This document shows, in pieces, positions 1 through 10,911 of a stretch of 64,000 bases of DNA; the stretch's first letter is position 1; each line of letters starts with the position of its first letter. The DNA comes from Ziziphus jujuba (lineage: Eukaryota; Streptophyta; Magnoliopsida; Rosales; Rhamnaceae). The notes beneath the pieces were generated by a model that worked only from the letters and a program-made list of their open reading frames with translations, was not told where the DNA came from and ran no database searches. The position numbers and the translations under genes were made by a program. The DNA lies in contig NC_083388.1 in assembly GCF_031755915.1 (NCBI RefSeq), positions 25,575,001 through 25,639,000 on the forward strand, in the 5' to 3' direction.

Positions 1-158
1 AAGTACTTTGCAAGAGCCAGAGGTGTTTGCAAATCGAACATGAGCCAGAGTTACTGAAGGATAAGGCATTGAATATGCATGCTACTTTTGATGCCATAGA
101 CGAATCTATGGAGCAAAGCATCAGTTTCTCCTTGGTAATGGAATCTGGTTCTGTTTAA
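1..158 (+). CDS. 3' end of an upstream LysM/WAK-type receptor kinase (partial)
   Basis: This is the last 51 codons of a gene that begins before the window; reading frame starts at base 3 and the stop is TAA at 156-158. The encoded tail lines up residue by residue with the C-terminus of the complete kinase at 1415-3550: both have a QIE.EPELL.DK block, then M.ATF, then EQSIS, and end in MES plus a few residues. The 3' flanks are also alike: bases about 302-362 resemble about 3678-3745 (both contain AGACCCTTAATGG). Only the region beyond the kinase domain is visible, so ectodomain type and kinase activity cannot be judged; the family assignment is inferred from the neighbour. It shows that the locus is a tandem array. 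Confidence 0.85.
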   Translation, partial: VLCKSQRCLQIEHEPELLKDKALNMHATFDAIDESMEQSISFSLVMESGSV

Positions 159-1414
159 AAGAAGCTTTATACGGGAAGCTTCTCTTTCCTAGTGTTTATT
201 TCTTACAAGTATGCCATGTCATAGAAAAAAATTACGTGCTATTTTGTTCTTCTTTATAAAGAAAAAAATGTAATCTTATTTTTTTGAAATCACTGCCTAT
301 GCAGACCCTTAATGGATGCCTATACTCATTAGTCATTTGCAATAACATAAGAAGCATAAAATACTAAAAAAAGTGGGAGTAAATCACACAATGCTTGAAT
401 CAACATATGAAGAGAGGCTTGTGTTAAATACCTTAAGTTCTTATTAGCATAGAGAGTGTACTAGAGACAAATATGTTGGCAAAGAACAGCATTATCTAAC
501 TCTTCTATCCTATTTTGGTTCCATATAGGAACAAATATTCAAATGGAAATTGTACTGCAAATCCAGAAAAAATTTTCTTTAAACGCTCCCATGATTACCA
601 TGGAGAATAATACCTAAAGGGTCTTCTTTTTTATTTATTTACCTATTTTTTACTTTTTTATTTTGGGTAAATAATACCTAAAGGATCTCAAATGCACATA
701 AATTAAACTCTGTCAATTTTTATAATCTCTGTCAATTTCAGATATCAATTAAGGGTTCCTTTGATCAATTATTGTAGTACAGCAAGTTAGACGGCGGAAA
801 CAAGCTCAAGAGGTGCAGTACAAGAAGATAAAGAAAAAGTAAAAAAGGTCAATTTTCCTAGAATTTTGTTGGACATGGAAAATTGTGAAAATATTTTCAA
901 GGTTCGGGAAAAGTTATCAATATTTTTTTTTTCTTTTCATAAAATGTGTTTAGTATATAATTTAAAAATACAATTCACATTCTAAAATATGTCTCATATA
1001 TATACATATGATATGTTAGATCAATAGTTTTTTATAGATTTAATTTATTTAGGCATATGACACTGTTTTAATTTGACGTTAGAACTAGGATTTATCACCA
1101 ACTGTCAAGCTTAATATGTTGGTTCTTCTTTGTGAGAATATGTTTGTTTAATATGATTTAGCAGATTAAACACGAAAAGATTCCGTGATTTGAGCAAATT
1201 TGACCAAAATAGTACAACCGACCCAAATTCAAGACCAAGAAAAAGTTAATAGTGCAAGTTATTCTGTGCAAGAAAAACTTACCCCATGGTGACAACGAAA
1301 AGTTGAAGATAAGATCATAAGCATAAGGGTTAAGAAAAAAAAAAAAAAAAAGTCTAATCTCTTTGTTTTTTAAATACAGCCAAAGCTCATGTGAAAAATC
1401 TGGTTAGAAATTTA
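159..1414. other. Intergenic region between tandem receptor kinases
   Basis: AT-rich spacer of about 1.25 kb. The first 200 bases are the 3' flank of the upstream copy. Bases 1339-1356 hold a run of A just before the downstream gene, and the last 100 bases are presumably its 5' UTR. I see no other coding sequence, and no clear TATA box that I would defend. Confidence 0.6.
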
Positions 1415-3550
1415 ATGGAGCTCAAAACCATGGAAGACCTGTTTTCATCTTTCACCCTTCATGTCTTCTTGTATCTATCTCTATTTCATCAATCATCATA
1501 TTCTCAACAAGCATATATTAATAACCAGACTTTGTTCAACTGCTCTGATAACGCTTCAACCTCGAAAGGGTACCTCTGCGACATAGGCCATGTGAAGTCC
1601 TGCATGTCCTTTGTCTTCTTCAGATCCCGAACACCTTATGACACCGCTCTTACCATTGGCCAGCTTCTTGGCTCTGAAGCCTCTGAAATTGCTTCTCTCA
1701 ATAACATCTCTTCATCAGCTGACAAGATTCCTGCCAATAAATCGATACTAGTGCCGGTTTCTTGTACATGCTCTGGCAATATCTACCAGCACTACGCTCC
1801 TTACACGGTTAAGAAATCAGATACATATTATAGAACGGCTACAGAAACTTACCAAGGCTTGACTACATGCCAAGCAATGATAAGTCAGAACTACTATGAC
1901 CCTGAGGAAATTCCAGTGGGAGCGGAGTTGACAGTTCCGGTGAGATGTGCCTGTCCAACTGAAAATCAGACAAACAGTGGAGTGGCTTCCCTATTGACAT
2001 ATACGCCAGACCAGGATGATGTAGGGGTGACATCCATTGGAAAGAGATTTGGGGTAGATGGACAGAGCATATTGGAGGCAAATATGTTGTCTCCAAACAG
2101 CAGTATCTTTGCCTCTACCCCAATTTTGGTTCCATTAAAAAGAGAGAGCTGCTCCGTATATCCCGAGTTGTTCTTCTGCAAATGTACCAAAGGCTATCTT
2201 GCAGATGGGAACTGCAGATCTAGTAATAAAAGCTTTCCAACCAAGTTGGTTATGGTGTTAGGTACTCTCTCTCTCTCTCTCTCTCTCTCAAGTTTCAAGC
2301 TTATTTCATTTAGAGCAAATTCAAGGATACAAATTTTACCAGATTATTCAACGAGTTTTGTGTTTGCAGGTGTTGGAATTGGGATTGTGTTCTTGTGTCT
2401 GTTCCTTTCGGGTTACAAGTTGTATAAATGGATTAAGGAAAGGAGAATAAGAATCCGCAAGGAGGAGTTCTTCAAGCAAAACGGCGGTTTCTTGCTGCAA
2501 GAAAAATTAGCATCTATTGGAAACAATGAGAGGGCAAAACTATTTACAGCAGAAGAGCTGCAAAGAGCTACAGACAATTATAACCAGAGTCGGTTTATTG
2601 GTCAGGGAGGCTGTGGCACAGTCTATAAAGGAATGTTAACTGATGGTACTATAGTTGCTGTTAAAAGGTCAAGAGCAATAGATCGGAAACAGATTGAGCA
2701 GTTCATCAACGAAGTTGTCATTCTGTCGCAGATTAATCATCGAAACATTGTGAAGTTACTAGGTTTTTGTTTAGAGACTGAAGCTCCATTGCTAGTATAT
2801 GAATTCATTTCAAATGGAACTCTCTCTCATCATATACGCAAGCAAGAGCCTGAGTCATCACTTTCCTGGGAAAACAGATTGAGAATTGCTTGTGATGTTG
2901 CTGGAGCTTTAACATACATGCATTCTGCAGCTTCAATTCCCATCTTTCATCGAGACATCAAATCTTCTAACATTCTACTAGATGATAAATATAATGCAAA
3001 AGTGTCCGACTTTGGGACTTCAAGATTAGTCCCAGATGATAAGACTCACTTGACAACAGCAGTACAGGGAACTTTTGGATACATGGATCCAGAGTACTTC
3101 CAGTCAAGCCAATTCACAGATAAAAGTGATGTCTATAGCTTTGGAGTTACACTTACAGAAATCCTAACTGGAGAAACTCCATATTCTTATGCTAAAGATA
3201 AAGGGAATAATCTGGTTGCAACTTTCATTTCATTCACAAAGGAGAACCAACTTTTTCAGATTTTAGATCCTCAGGTGGCCAGAGATGCCGGAAAGGAGGA
3301 TCTTCAGGTTATAGCCGAGCTGGTAATGAATTGTTTGAGGTTGAATGGGAAGAAGAGGCCTACAATGAAACAAGTATCAGTTGAGTTAGAAGGACTGTAT
3401 AAGACCCAAAGTAGCCTTCAAATTGAGCAGGAGCCAGAGTTATTAAGGGATAAGAAGGTGCCGGATATGTATGCTACTTTTCATACAAGTGAAGAACCAA
3501 TAGAGCAAAGCATTTCCTCTTCCTTGGAGATGGAATCTGTGTCGTTTTAG
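1415..3550 (+). CDS. Receptor-like kinase with LysM ectodomain and WAK-type kinase domain
   Basis: Predicted plasma-membrane receptor kinase. The frame opens with GTG at 1391, so I take the first ATG, 1415 (another at 1430). Order of parts: signal peptide; three LysM-like units of the LYK4/LYK5 kind separated by Cys-x-Cys pairs (CTC, CAC); a Cys-rich juxtamembrane part; one transmembrane helix ending LFLSGYKLYKW; then a Ser/Thr kinase of the wall-associated-kinase class. The kinase begins after a FFKQNGGFLLQ block and shows the glycine loop (GQGGCGTVYKG), VAVKRS lysine, HRDIKSSNILL catalytic loop, DFGTSR and GTFGYMDPEY, so it looks active. LYK4/5 proteins normally carry a degenerate kinase, so the pairing is unusual. 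Probable CDS is 1415-2261 joined to 2370-3550; the 108-nt gap is a likely in-frame intron. Probable ligand class is chitin-like glycans, by inference from LysM only. Confidence 0.88.
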   Translation: MELKTMEDLFSSFTLHVFLYLSLFHQSSYSQQAYINNQTLFNCSDNASTSKGYLCDIGHVKSCMSFVFFRSRTPYDTALTIGQLLGSEASEIASLNNISSSADKIPANKSILVPVSCTCSGNIYQHYAPYTVKKSDTYYRTATETYQGLTTCQAMISQNYYDPEEIPVGAELTVPVRCACPTENQTNSGVASLLTYTPDQDDVGVTSIGKRFGVDGQSILEANMLSPNSSIFASTPILVPLKRESCSVYPELFFCKCTKGYLADGNCRSSNKSFPTKLVMVLGTLSLSLSLSSFKLISFRANSRIQILPDYSTSFVFAGVGIGIVFLCLFLSGYKLYKWIKERRIRIRKEEFFKQNGGFLLQEKLASIGNNERAKLFTAEELQRATDNYNQSRFIGQGGCGTVYKGMLTDGTIVAVKRSRAIDRKQIEQFINEVVILSQINHRNIVKLLGFCLETEAPLLVYEFISNGTLSHHIRKQEPESSLSWENRLRIACDVAGALTYMHSAASIPIFHRDIKSSNILLDDKYNAKVSDFGTSRLVPDDKTHLTTAVQGTFGYMDPEYFQSSQFTDKSDVYSFGVTLTEILTGETPYSYAKDKGNNLVATFISFTKENQLFQILDPQVARDAGKEDLQVIAELVMNCLRLNGKKRPTMKQVSVELEGLYKTQSSLQIEQEPELLRDKKVPDMYATFHTSEEPIEQSISSSLEMESVSF
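2262..2369 (+). other. Probable in-frame 108-nt intron of the receptor kinase
   Basis: The segment starts GTACTC, contains a (CT)n tract and ends TTTGCAG. It is 108 nt, a multiple of three, and free of in-frame stops, so the gene reads through as one ORF. Removing it joins MVLG directly to VGIGIVFLC and restores a normal transmembrane helix; keeping it inserts 36 residues of Leu-Ser repeat just before that helix. An intron at this point, between ectodomain and transmembrane segment, is usual in WAK-type genes. Confidence 0.8.
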
Positions 3551-4060
3551 AGAAGCATTGTTCAGGAAGTTTCTCCATTTTTGTCATTTATTTTTTTCAA
3601 CCATGTATTATTTTAGAGGTAACTGCATGTTCTTTTGTTCTTTATGAAAAATAAATCCAACTTGATTATGTATATGAGCAGACCCTTAATGGGTTTCTTT
3701 GCTCATCACCCATATGCAATCATAGAAAAAGCATAGAATACTCTTGACTTATCAGTGAATACTCAGTTTAAGAACATGAGCATTGACATGAAAGACACAA
3801 ACCTCTGATTCACCCTACTCCAACCCATCCCTAACAACATGAGCCAAACAAACAGCAGTGGAAACTCTGATCTCATACACATTCAATGGTTTTAGTAGTT
3901 CATTCCGAACTTCAACCAAATTGACTCATAAATCATAGTATCAAGTACAAATCATTCTCCGTATTCACAAATTGTTGACTACAAAATTTTACATGATATA
4001 AATATAACACCTCTCTACAAGTCTGACAATCTAGAAGAGTTCTACCTAAGAAAGCTGCTT
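3551..4060. other. Convergent 3' intergenic region
   Basis: About 500 bases between the stop codons of the plus-strand receptor kinase and the minus-strand SANT protein. It should hold both 3' UTRs; AATAAA-like sequence appears at 3648-3654 (AAATAAAT) on the plus strand. Nothing else recognised. Confidence 0.5.
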
Positions 4061-5527
4061 CTAAGGCCTACCACTATGATCATCAGATATAGTCTCTTCC
4101 GAAGATGCATCACTGTTTATAACGATCACATCATCTAGCTTACCAGCTGTTGAAGAAGCCTTTTGCAGTTCAGCTTTTCCATGTCTCATTCTCAATGAGT
4201 TGTTGTAACGATAAGCTCTACCAGATGGATGTGTATCCTCTGCACTCAAACCACCAAATGCATGGTGCATTTCATTTCTTGGTCCATGGTGTAAATCAAA
4301 AGGGTCTAAATAGGGATAGCCAGGATATAATGTTTGTGAATGAGGGATGGAGGAAACCGCTGATTGCAGATTTGGCCCAGCTTGCCATGCAGAAGTAAAC
4401 ACTGCTTCTCTGAGCCAATGAGGCAAATTGCCCTTTGCTGCCATTACGGTTGCAGGACCATCAGTTGCTAAAGGATTATTTTGAGGTGCAATCTTGCTAC
4501 TTAAATAGTTAAATGGCTCCCTTTCATATTTTCCAACTTGATTATCAATAGAAGGATTTCTACATGGATAACCAATGGGCCCCTGAAGATATTCAGCTCC
4601 ACTGTTCCAGCCATAAGAAGATTTTTTACGCGACCTCCGTGAGATCTTACCTCCTCTATGAGCATATACATCTCCAAGTGAAAGTTGAGTTTCATCCATC
4701 ATGTTCTCCCTCCAACTTCCCGACTTCAGACCCAAGGAGCTCCTGTCAAGGTCCAAAGACATACCTTGTGCTTTTGAATAATACTGCAGGGCAAATGTTC
4801 CCTTCAAAAGTCTAGATTGTTCCTCTTCCCAACGCTCAGCCAGGTCTCTTGGCACCCTCCAAGATGAAAAGTGCAATTTTGGGTCCCTCAGCATAGCATC
4901 CCAGTTGTCCCTTCCATGTCTTCTGACACCAATCCATAAAAAATCTAACTCTTCTTCTGTCCATGCATTAATGTAAGGCTTGAACCTGTCTTGAAAGCTT
5001 TCTCTTTCATTCAGAACTCTTCCTCGGTTTAAAATGCTGTCAAGCATCAGCTTTTGTCTTGTAAATGATGACAATTGGCTTGACGAAGCTTGAGGCACTG
5101 CATCATGGAAACATTCTCTAGTTTGGCAGAAAGAGTTCAAGGGAAATCTAGTGGGGCAATCATTGGAGGCAAATCTTGTCAGTTTAGGCTTTGTTGGCAA
5201 GGACAGGTCTAAATGCGGTGGAGACCCTTGTTTGAGCTTGTCATTTTCATTGCCCAACTGATGAGTTTTTCTTTCTTCCAAAACTGTAAAAGCAGTCACC
5301 TCTGGTTGCTTCATTACAAATTGTAAACTGTCATTTGTCATTTCATCTGAGAATAGCTGGGAACAATTCCAAAATAATTAAAAAAAAAAAAAAAGATCAT
5401 TACACAAATGACAGCTGCATTATCTTCACAATAGTAAAATAACAGAATTCCACACAAAAAAAAGAATTACAAAAACCAAAATGGTACAAGCAGGTATTGC
5501 AAAGGGAGGACCAAAAAGAAGGGGAAA

Positions 5528-5560
<33 letters not shown>

Positions 5561-7989
5561 GTAGCATAAAGGGACATCAAACAAGATAAGAGTTTTTAGG
5601 ATATGATACCGCATACCTGCAGGCACTTCTTTTCCGACATGAAGTCCATGGAAAGAGAAGCTTTTTCTTTATCATTACCATTGACGCTAGCTTCTTCCAC
5701 AAATGCACTTGCATCTCTTTCTAACTGTGACGGGTGGGTTGAAATAGACTTCCCTTTACGCTCATTTCTAACATCCAATATTTCTGGATGAGACAGTTCA
5801 TGGGAACAAGTGGAATGACTTCTGCTAATAGGTTCCATTGAGTCCCAAGGAGTTTCTGACCCAGCTTGAACAGAAAGGTTTTGGGAATTTAAATCCAAGT
5901 CAACTTTACAGGCCTGAGTACCCCTTGAATCTACTACAAGAATTCCATTTAACAAGTTAGATAGATATTATGGTAAAACAAATTGTGAACCGTCGAAGCC
6001 ACTGCTTTAAGCACATGTCAAATTATAGAACTCATACCAGTAGAAGCAACCGACAGATCGACAAATGGAACTGATCCTTCTATTGTAGCCTTGACGCCAT
6101 CACTTGAGATAGCCTGAGATTCCTGTCCAACACAAGCATGGTGAGATTCCTGTCCAACACATGCATGGCTTTTTTCTGGTTGTTCACCAGCAATTGCATA
6201 TTCAGCAGAGGAGCCTTTTATAGCAGTAGCACTATTTAAAGAGATTTCTAAAGAATCCATAGGTAGATCTTCCTGGACATCAGCCACTACAGAAGCACTC
6301 GGGTCAAGGACTTGTTCAGCTACATGTAAGACATCATCAGAAACAGTATTCCCATCACACGGTTGTTCTCCCTCAATAATCACACTGTTTAAGATGAATT
6401 TCAAGGTAATTACAAATCATAATATTAAGCTTTTAGTTGTTAAATTTATGTTAACATACATTTTAGGCTCCCGAACAGGTCCAGCATCAGCAATAGATTC
6501 ACCATCTGTTTTCTGTCTCAACATCAACAAAACTGGTGATTAGCAATTATTCAGAGAAATTGAATATCATCTTTAGAGTGCACATAAATAAAAGCCTATA
6601 ATACAACCTTTTACATTTCCACTTTTCCACTATTAGCCGGCAATATAGCCTAAGAAGTGATTTTAAATGATCTCTATATAACACATAATGGCAATATTTC
6701 TTTATAAATATACAACAAACCAAGAAGCCTTTTACTAGGTAAAGAAAACATACTTCATTTTTAACTTGATGAAACATCAGGCTTGTATCTTGAACCTTCT
6801 CTACTGGATTTAAATCTGTTGCATGATCTACAGAGCAGCTTTTATGCATTGCTGCACATGACGATGTCTTACCACATGGAGAAATACTCTGTTGGGTATC
6901 TAATGAATTATTTCCGAGCAGCAATTTTCTTTGTGAATCAGCCACATCCATAACCTTTCTTTTTCTACATCGTCGACTGAAAGTAATTAAAGGACATTTC
7001 AACTTGATTTCCTCAGCAGAATCACTATGTAAACTTGTGACCAAAGGAAATGTCAACTTTGTTTCTCTAACTGAATCACTACATAAAATTTTGAACTTAT
7101 CTTCAACCAGTAATTCAGTTTTCTCTAAGCTTGATGTTTTTGACCTAGATGAGATATCATCGCATTCTAATATGCTTCTTTGTTCAAAAGATGATGATTT
7201 TAGCCCGACATTATCCGTGGTCATATTAGTAGCAATTCCCGCTGAGGAAGAAACCAATTTACCTATGGAACAATCATCATTGCCTGAAGAGTCAACATTA
7301 GCATTTGGAATAATCAATATTGACTTGTTCTCCAACAAATTATCTGTAGAAGACAGTCCATCTTTTTCCCTTTCTGATATATCCCCAAGAGAACTGCTCA
7401 TTAGAAATTTATGAGAATTAATTGTCATTTGTCTAATATCAGATCCTTCTTTGTGTAGCTTTGCCTTAAGTCTGCTTGATTTTCGTATTGACTGAGATGC
7501 CGAAGGATCTTGTTGCTTGATACGTCTGCAACATAACCTTCTCCCTCGAGAAATATGCTTTGCAAAAGAGGAAGTAGTAGGAGAGGACAGCATATACCAC
7601 ATGATTAGACATTTATAAAAAGTGATGTGACACATATGGGAAAAAAGAAAAGAAATTTTGCATTTCATTTTTAAAGTAGGTGTTATTTAATTAGTTAATT
7701 GCCTTTCTGTCAACAATAGTTATAACAGCAAAAAGAGGTGGGTTTTCTTTTTCTTTTTCTCTAAATAAGACTGATCTAAACACTTAAGCCAGAGAGATCT
7801 TACTGTAGAATTCTCTTTCTGATTGTCTGCCATGTGCATATCAATCAATTCTTCGCGTAAGTGTGGATTGGTTAAAGAAGCCTCATTTGAATCCATAGAG
7901 AGTGATTTATAGCACCCATCACCTTGGGAAATACCATTTCCTGCCAGCCGCTTTCGCTTGTATGTTATAAAAACCTTGTTGCCAAACAT
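4061..7989 (-). CDS. SANT/Myb-like nuclear protein related to the C-terminus of CHR4 (PICKLE-RELATED 1)
   Basis: Six coding exons on the minus strand: 7989-7804, 7557-6754, 6512-6460, 6384-6038, 5933-5617, 5356-4061. They total 3003 nt (1000 residues) with matching phases throughout. The last exon carries a SANT/Myb-like domain: [20 protein letters not shown], then WDAMLRDP and a [10 protein letters not shown] block, closely resembling the domain near the end of the CHD3 remodeller CHR4. The first two exons hold basic clusters ([27 protein letters not shown]) that fit nuclear localisation. The rest is Ser/Asp/Glu-rich and probably disordered. No chromodomain, PHD finger or SNF2 ATPase is present in the model or in the 5' exons, so this is not a complete CHR4. 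The function is unknown; chromatin association is inferred. Confidence 0.8.
6115..6168 (-). repeat. 27-bp tandem duplication inside the SANT-protein coding sequence
   Basis: Two adjacent 27-bp copies (6115-6141 and 6142-6168) differ at one base. They add a second copy of the nine-residue unit HACVGQES plus one residue, without changing frame. Confidence 0.9.
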
Positions 7990-9500
7990 TTAAGCTCTGG
8001 AGAAGCAATCCAAACTAGGATTTTTCAACTTTTTAGAAATTAGAATTGAAAAAATCAAATGATTTCACTCTTCTTGAATGAAAAATCAAACAAAGCATCA
8101 TATTATCTGCCGATATAACCTGCAGAGACATAAAATATTTCCATTAATCAAATAATTGGCATAATCATCTTAATACAGGAAAAATAAAAGATCAATACCA
8201 AAATTATCAGGGAAGAAAAAAAAAAAAAAAAAAAAAAAAGTAGAAACATTCATTTATCACATTCAGAAGCATCAGAAAAGCAACATGTAAGCATGTCTGT
8301 AGGTCATGACTAGTTACTAGGATCACCTTCTTCCTACATCCTCTTAAAAGTCATGAGTAATAATATACCAGTAATTACATACTTCAAAAGAAACCTGCTC
8401 CGCATAAAATTTCCATATAATCTATTGATGAAGACAGAGATAGAGAAGAGGCACTTGAAAATTCCTACATTTTTTCCAAGTCCATTGATTTGGAACATGA
8501 CAAACCTAGCTAAACATATAAAAAGCATGTACACCCATTCCCAAACGACACAATCTTCCTTAATTGTTCAACTTCAAGCTCATACAATTTAAAGAAACGA
8601 CATCTATTAGTGGCATTTGTATGTAGTTTTATGTAAAGCATGCTTGCATTATGACTCCTATGATAAGCAAAAGCAGCAACTCATAAACGCCATGCACATT
8701 ACTCAGCCTCCATTGACGAGTTTTAACTTTTTAGATGATCGTTTCAAATTCAGCTGTCAGTGACTGACATGATTTGGCTTAAACACATTGGAAGCAGAAA
8801 GATCATAATTTGATACTCTATCTCTTCTTGCTTTATGCAAACATCTTAACACTTTTCCACTCTTCCTCGCCTCCTACTTATTTGCCAAACTTTGGGGGAA
8901 AAAAAAAAAAAAGGGCTGCCCATTCCTCTCCAGTTTTGGGTACATAATCTCACATTATAGTTATCAGTATAAACACCCAAATGCTCCATTTGGTTGCAAA
9001 GAATCAAGCTTTTTTTCCCTTTCCTATTTCATCTATAAAAGACCCATAAGCATCTCTTATTTGGGTTTCGTTTTTGCTTATTTCTTTTCTTATTTTTTCT
9101 ACCACTACCTTCAAATTCAATCTTCATTTCCTCAGCAACCCAGTAATTGCATAATCACAAACAACAACAAAAACAGAGAAACAATACAAACAAAACTCAC
9201 ATATATACAGTACAAGAACTACTTTCTTTTTTCACAAATATACAAGAACTACTTTCTTTTTCTTTTTTTTAAATAAAAAAAAATAAAAACATGACTGAAG
9301 ACTTAGTGAAAGCTCGAATGGAAAATAGTGATAAAAACAAACAGCATACCAAAGAAAATGGAGAACGATCAAACCCGTAGATAGACGATGGAGCAGGAGA
9401 TTCTCCTCCGGCGGAACACTTCCCTCTTGAGAAAGCCAAGATACTGAGAAAAAAGAGAGAGCGAAAATGCGAGTGTTCCTTTTATTTAATTCATATTTAA
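7990..9500 (-). promoter_or_regulatory. 5' UTR with a ~1.2-kb leader intron and promoter of the SANT-protein gene
   Basis: Upstream of the ATG at 7989 the 5' UTR continues to a good acceptor (TCTCTGCAG, intron end at about 8120 on the plus strand). A good donor (TTTG|GTATGC on the minus strand) lies at 9349-9348. A non-coding first exon from about 9350 to 9500 is therefore likely. The intron is AT-rich with an A run at 8217-8239. Transcription start was not located. Confidence 0.6.
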
Positions 9501-10911
9501 TTAAATAATAAATTTTAAAATTAATATTTTCAGATAGCATTTAATCAAGAGCGAGCGACCGAGCGTTTTTAGCAATTAACGATTTCTTCATATAAACACT
9601 AAACAATCAATCCATTTCCGATTTCTATTATTCCAAACATCGCTTCCACATTCCAACTTCTTTATTATTTTAATTTAATTTAATTTATTTATTATGCATT
9701 GTAAATTCCATTATTGTTTTTCTTTTTTATATATTGGGGGGCCCACCTCTGCTACCCTCCCATCTCTGTCTTGTCTACCATCTGCCACGCACGTGAGTTG
9801 ATCTTACACGTGTGAAATATTCGTGGGAACATCTAGCGCTAGATTTTCAATTTCGCATCGTGGTCCCACTTTCGACTTTTCGACTATTCTACTCTCTTCC
9901 TGCCACGACCTGAAAAGAATAAAACAATTTATTCTACTCGCGTCTGCGCGCGTATGTTTTTAGCATATAAATATGCAGGACGTTAGAATGTATGCGGGTC
10001 CCAAGAATCTGATAAAATAGCAGAACCGATTCGACTACACGCGCCAACTTGGTTGACTGTTTCTGTGGGAGCTTCCGCAGACATATAAAACAACGGTGTC
10101 ATGCTTTTAATGTATTCGCTCGTCAGACACCTTCTATGATTGCTGCCACGTCATCTAACCGTTGGGTCCCATATTTAAGTCAACTCCATTGTGCGCGAGA
10201 TTCAAATTTTGGATAACAAGGTTGTAATTACCAATTATGTAATAAGCGATGTAGGCAAACTGGTAAGCCACAAGAAATATCATGCGTAATAGTTATATCA
10301 TTTATTTTTATTTTTTTTGGGCTTGAAATAATAGTTATATCAATGTGGTTTGTGTTACTTTTAATTATTATGTGTAACTTTTCAGCCAAAAAAAAAAAAT
10401 TATTATGTGTAACTTGATTGAACAATTTACAGTTATATGCATTTATATAATTCAATAATTTATAACCATATGCAATATCATATAGTAATAAAATAAGATA
10501 TGTCAATTCTATGTGTGTTATAGTATATTTAATGATTTGTGGTATCATATTATTTATATAATGGTTGTATTTTAAAATTTTCATATATTATCAATACTTG
10601 AGAAATTATCATTTTCCAATGCAATTTTTAAGATATAAATGATAATGGACATTTAATACTAAAAAAGCTTGGACTTCTTCATTTGTTTTTCATCTAAAAA
10701 TGAATGGGGGCTTGCAAAGTGTGTGAAAAGAGATGCGATGGCTACAAATTGAGTTTACGTTTTTCTAAATCATACACATTTATGTTTATACAAATTTTTA
10801 GAAATTTTTTTTTTCCAATGTATTATTAAATGTTTTTGTATTATATATTATTACATAGTTTTTTGGGTTGATCATTTTTATCTATTTTTCTAATTTGGCT
10901 TCATTCCCACC
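9501..10911. other. Intergenic region
   Basis: No gene recognised. About 9720-10200 is less AT-rich than its surroundings and contains ACGT-core motifs (CACGTG at 9790-9795, ACACGTGT near 9808), which may be promoter sequence of the minus-strand SANT gene. From 10200 on it is low-complexity AT-rich DNA. Confidence 0.5.

Noticed and set aside
1391..1414. GTG at 1391 as the receptor-kinase start
   Set aside because: Plant nuclear genes start at ATG; ATGs at 1415 and 1430 directly precede a signal peptide.
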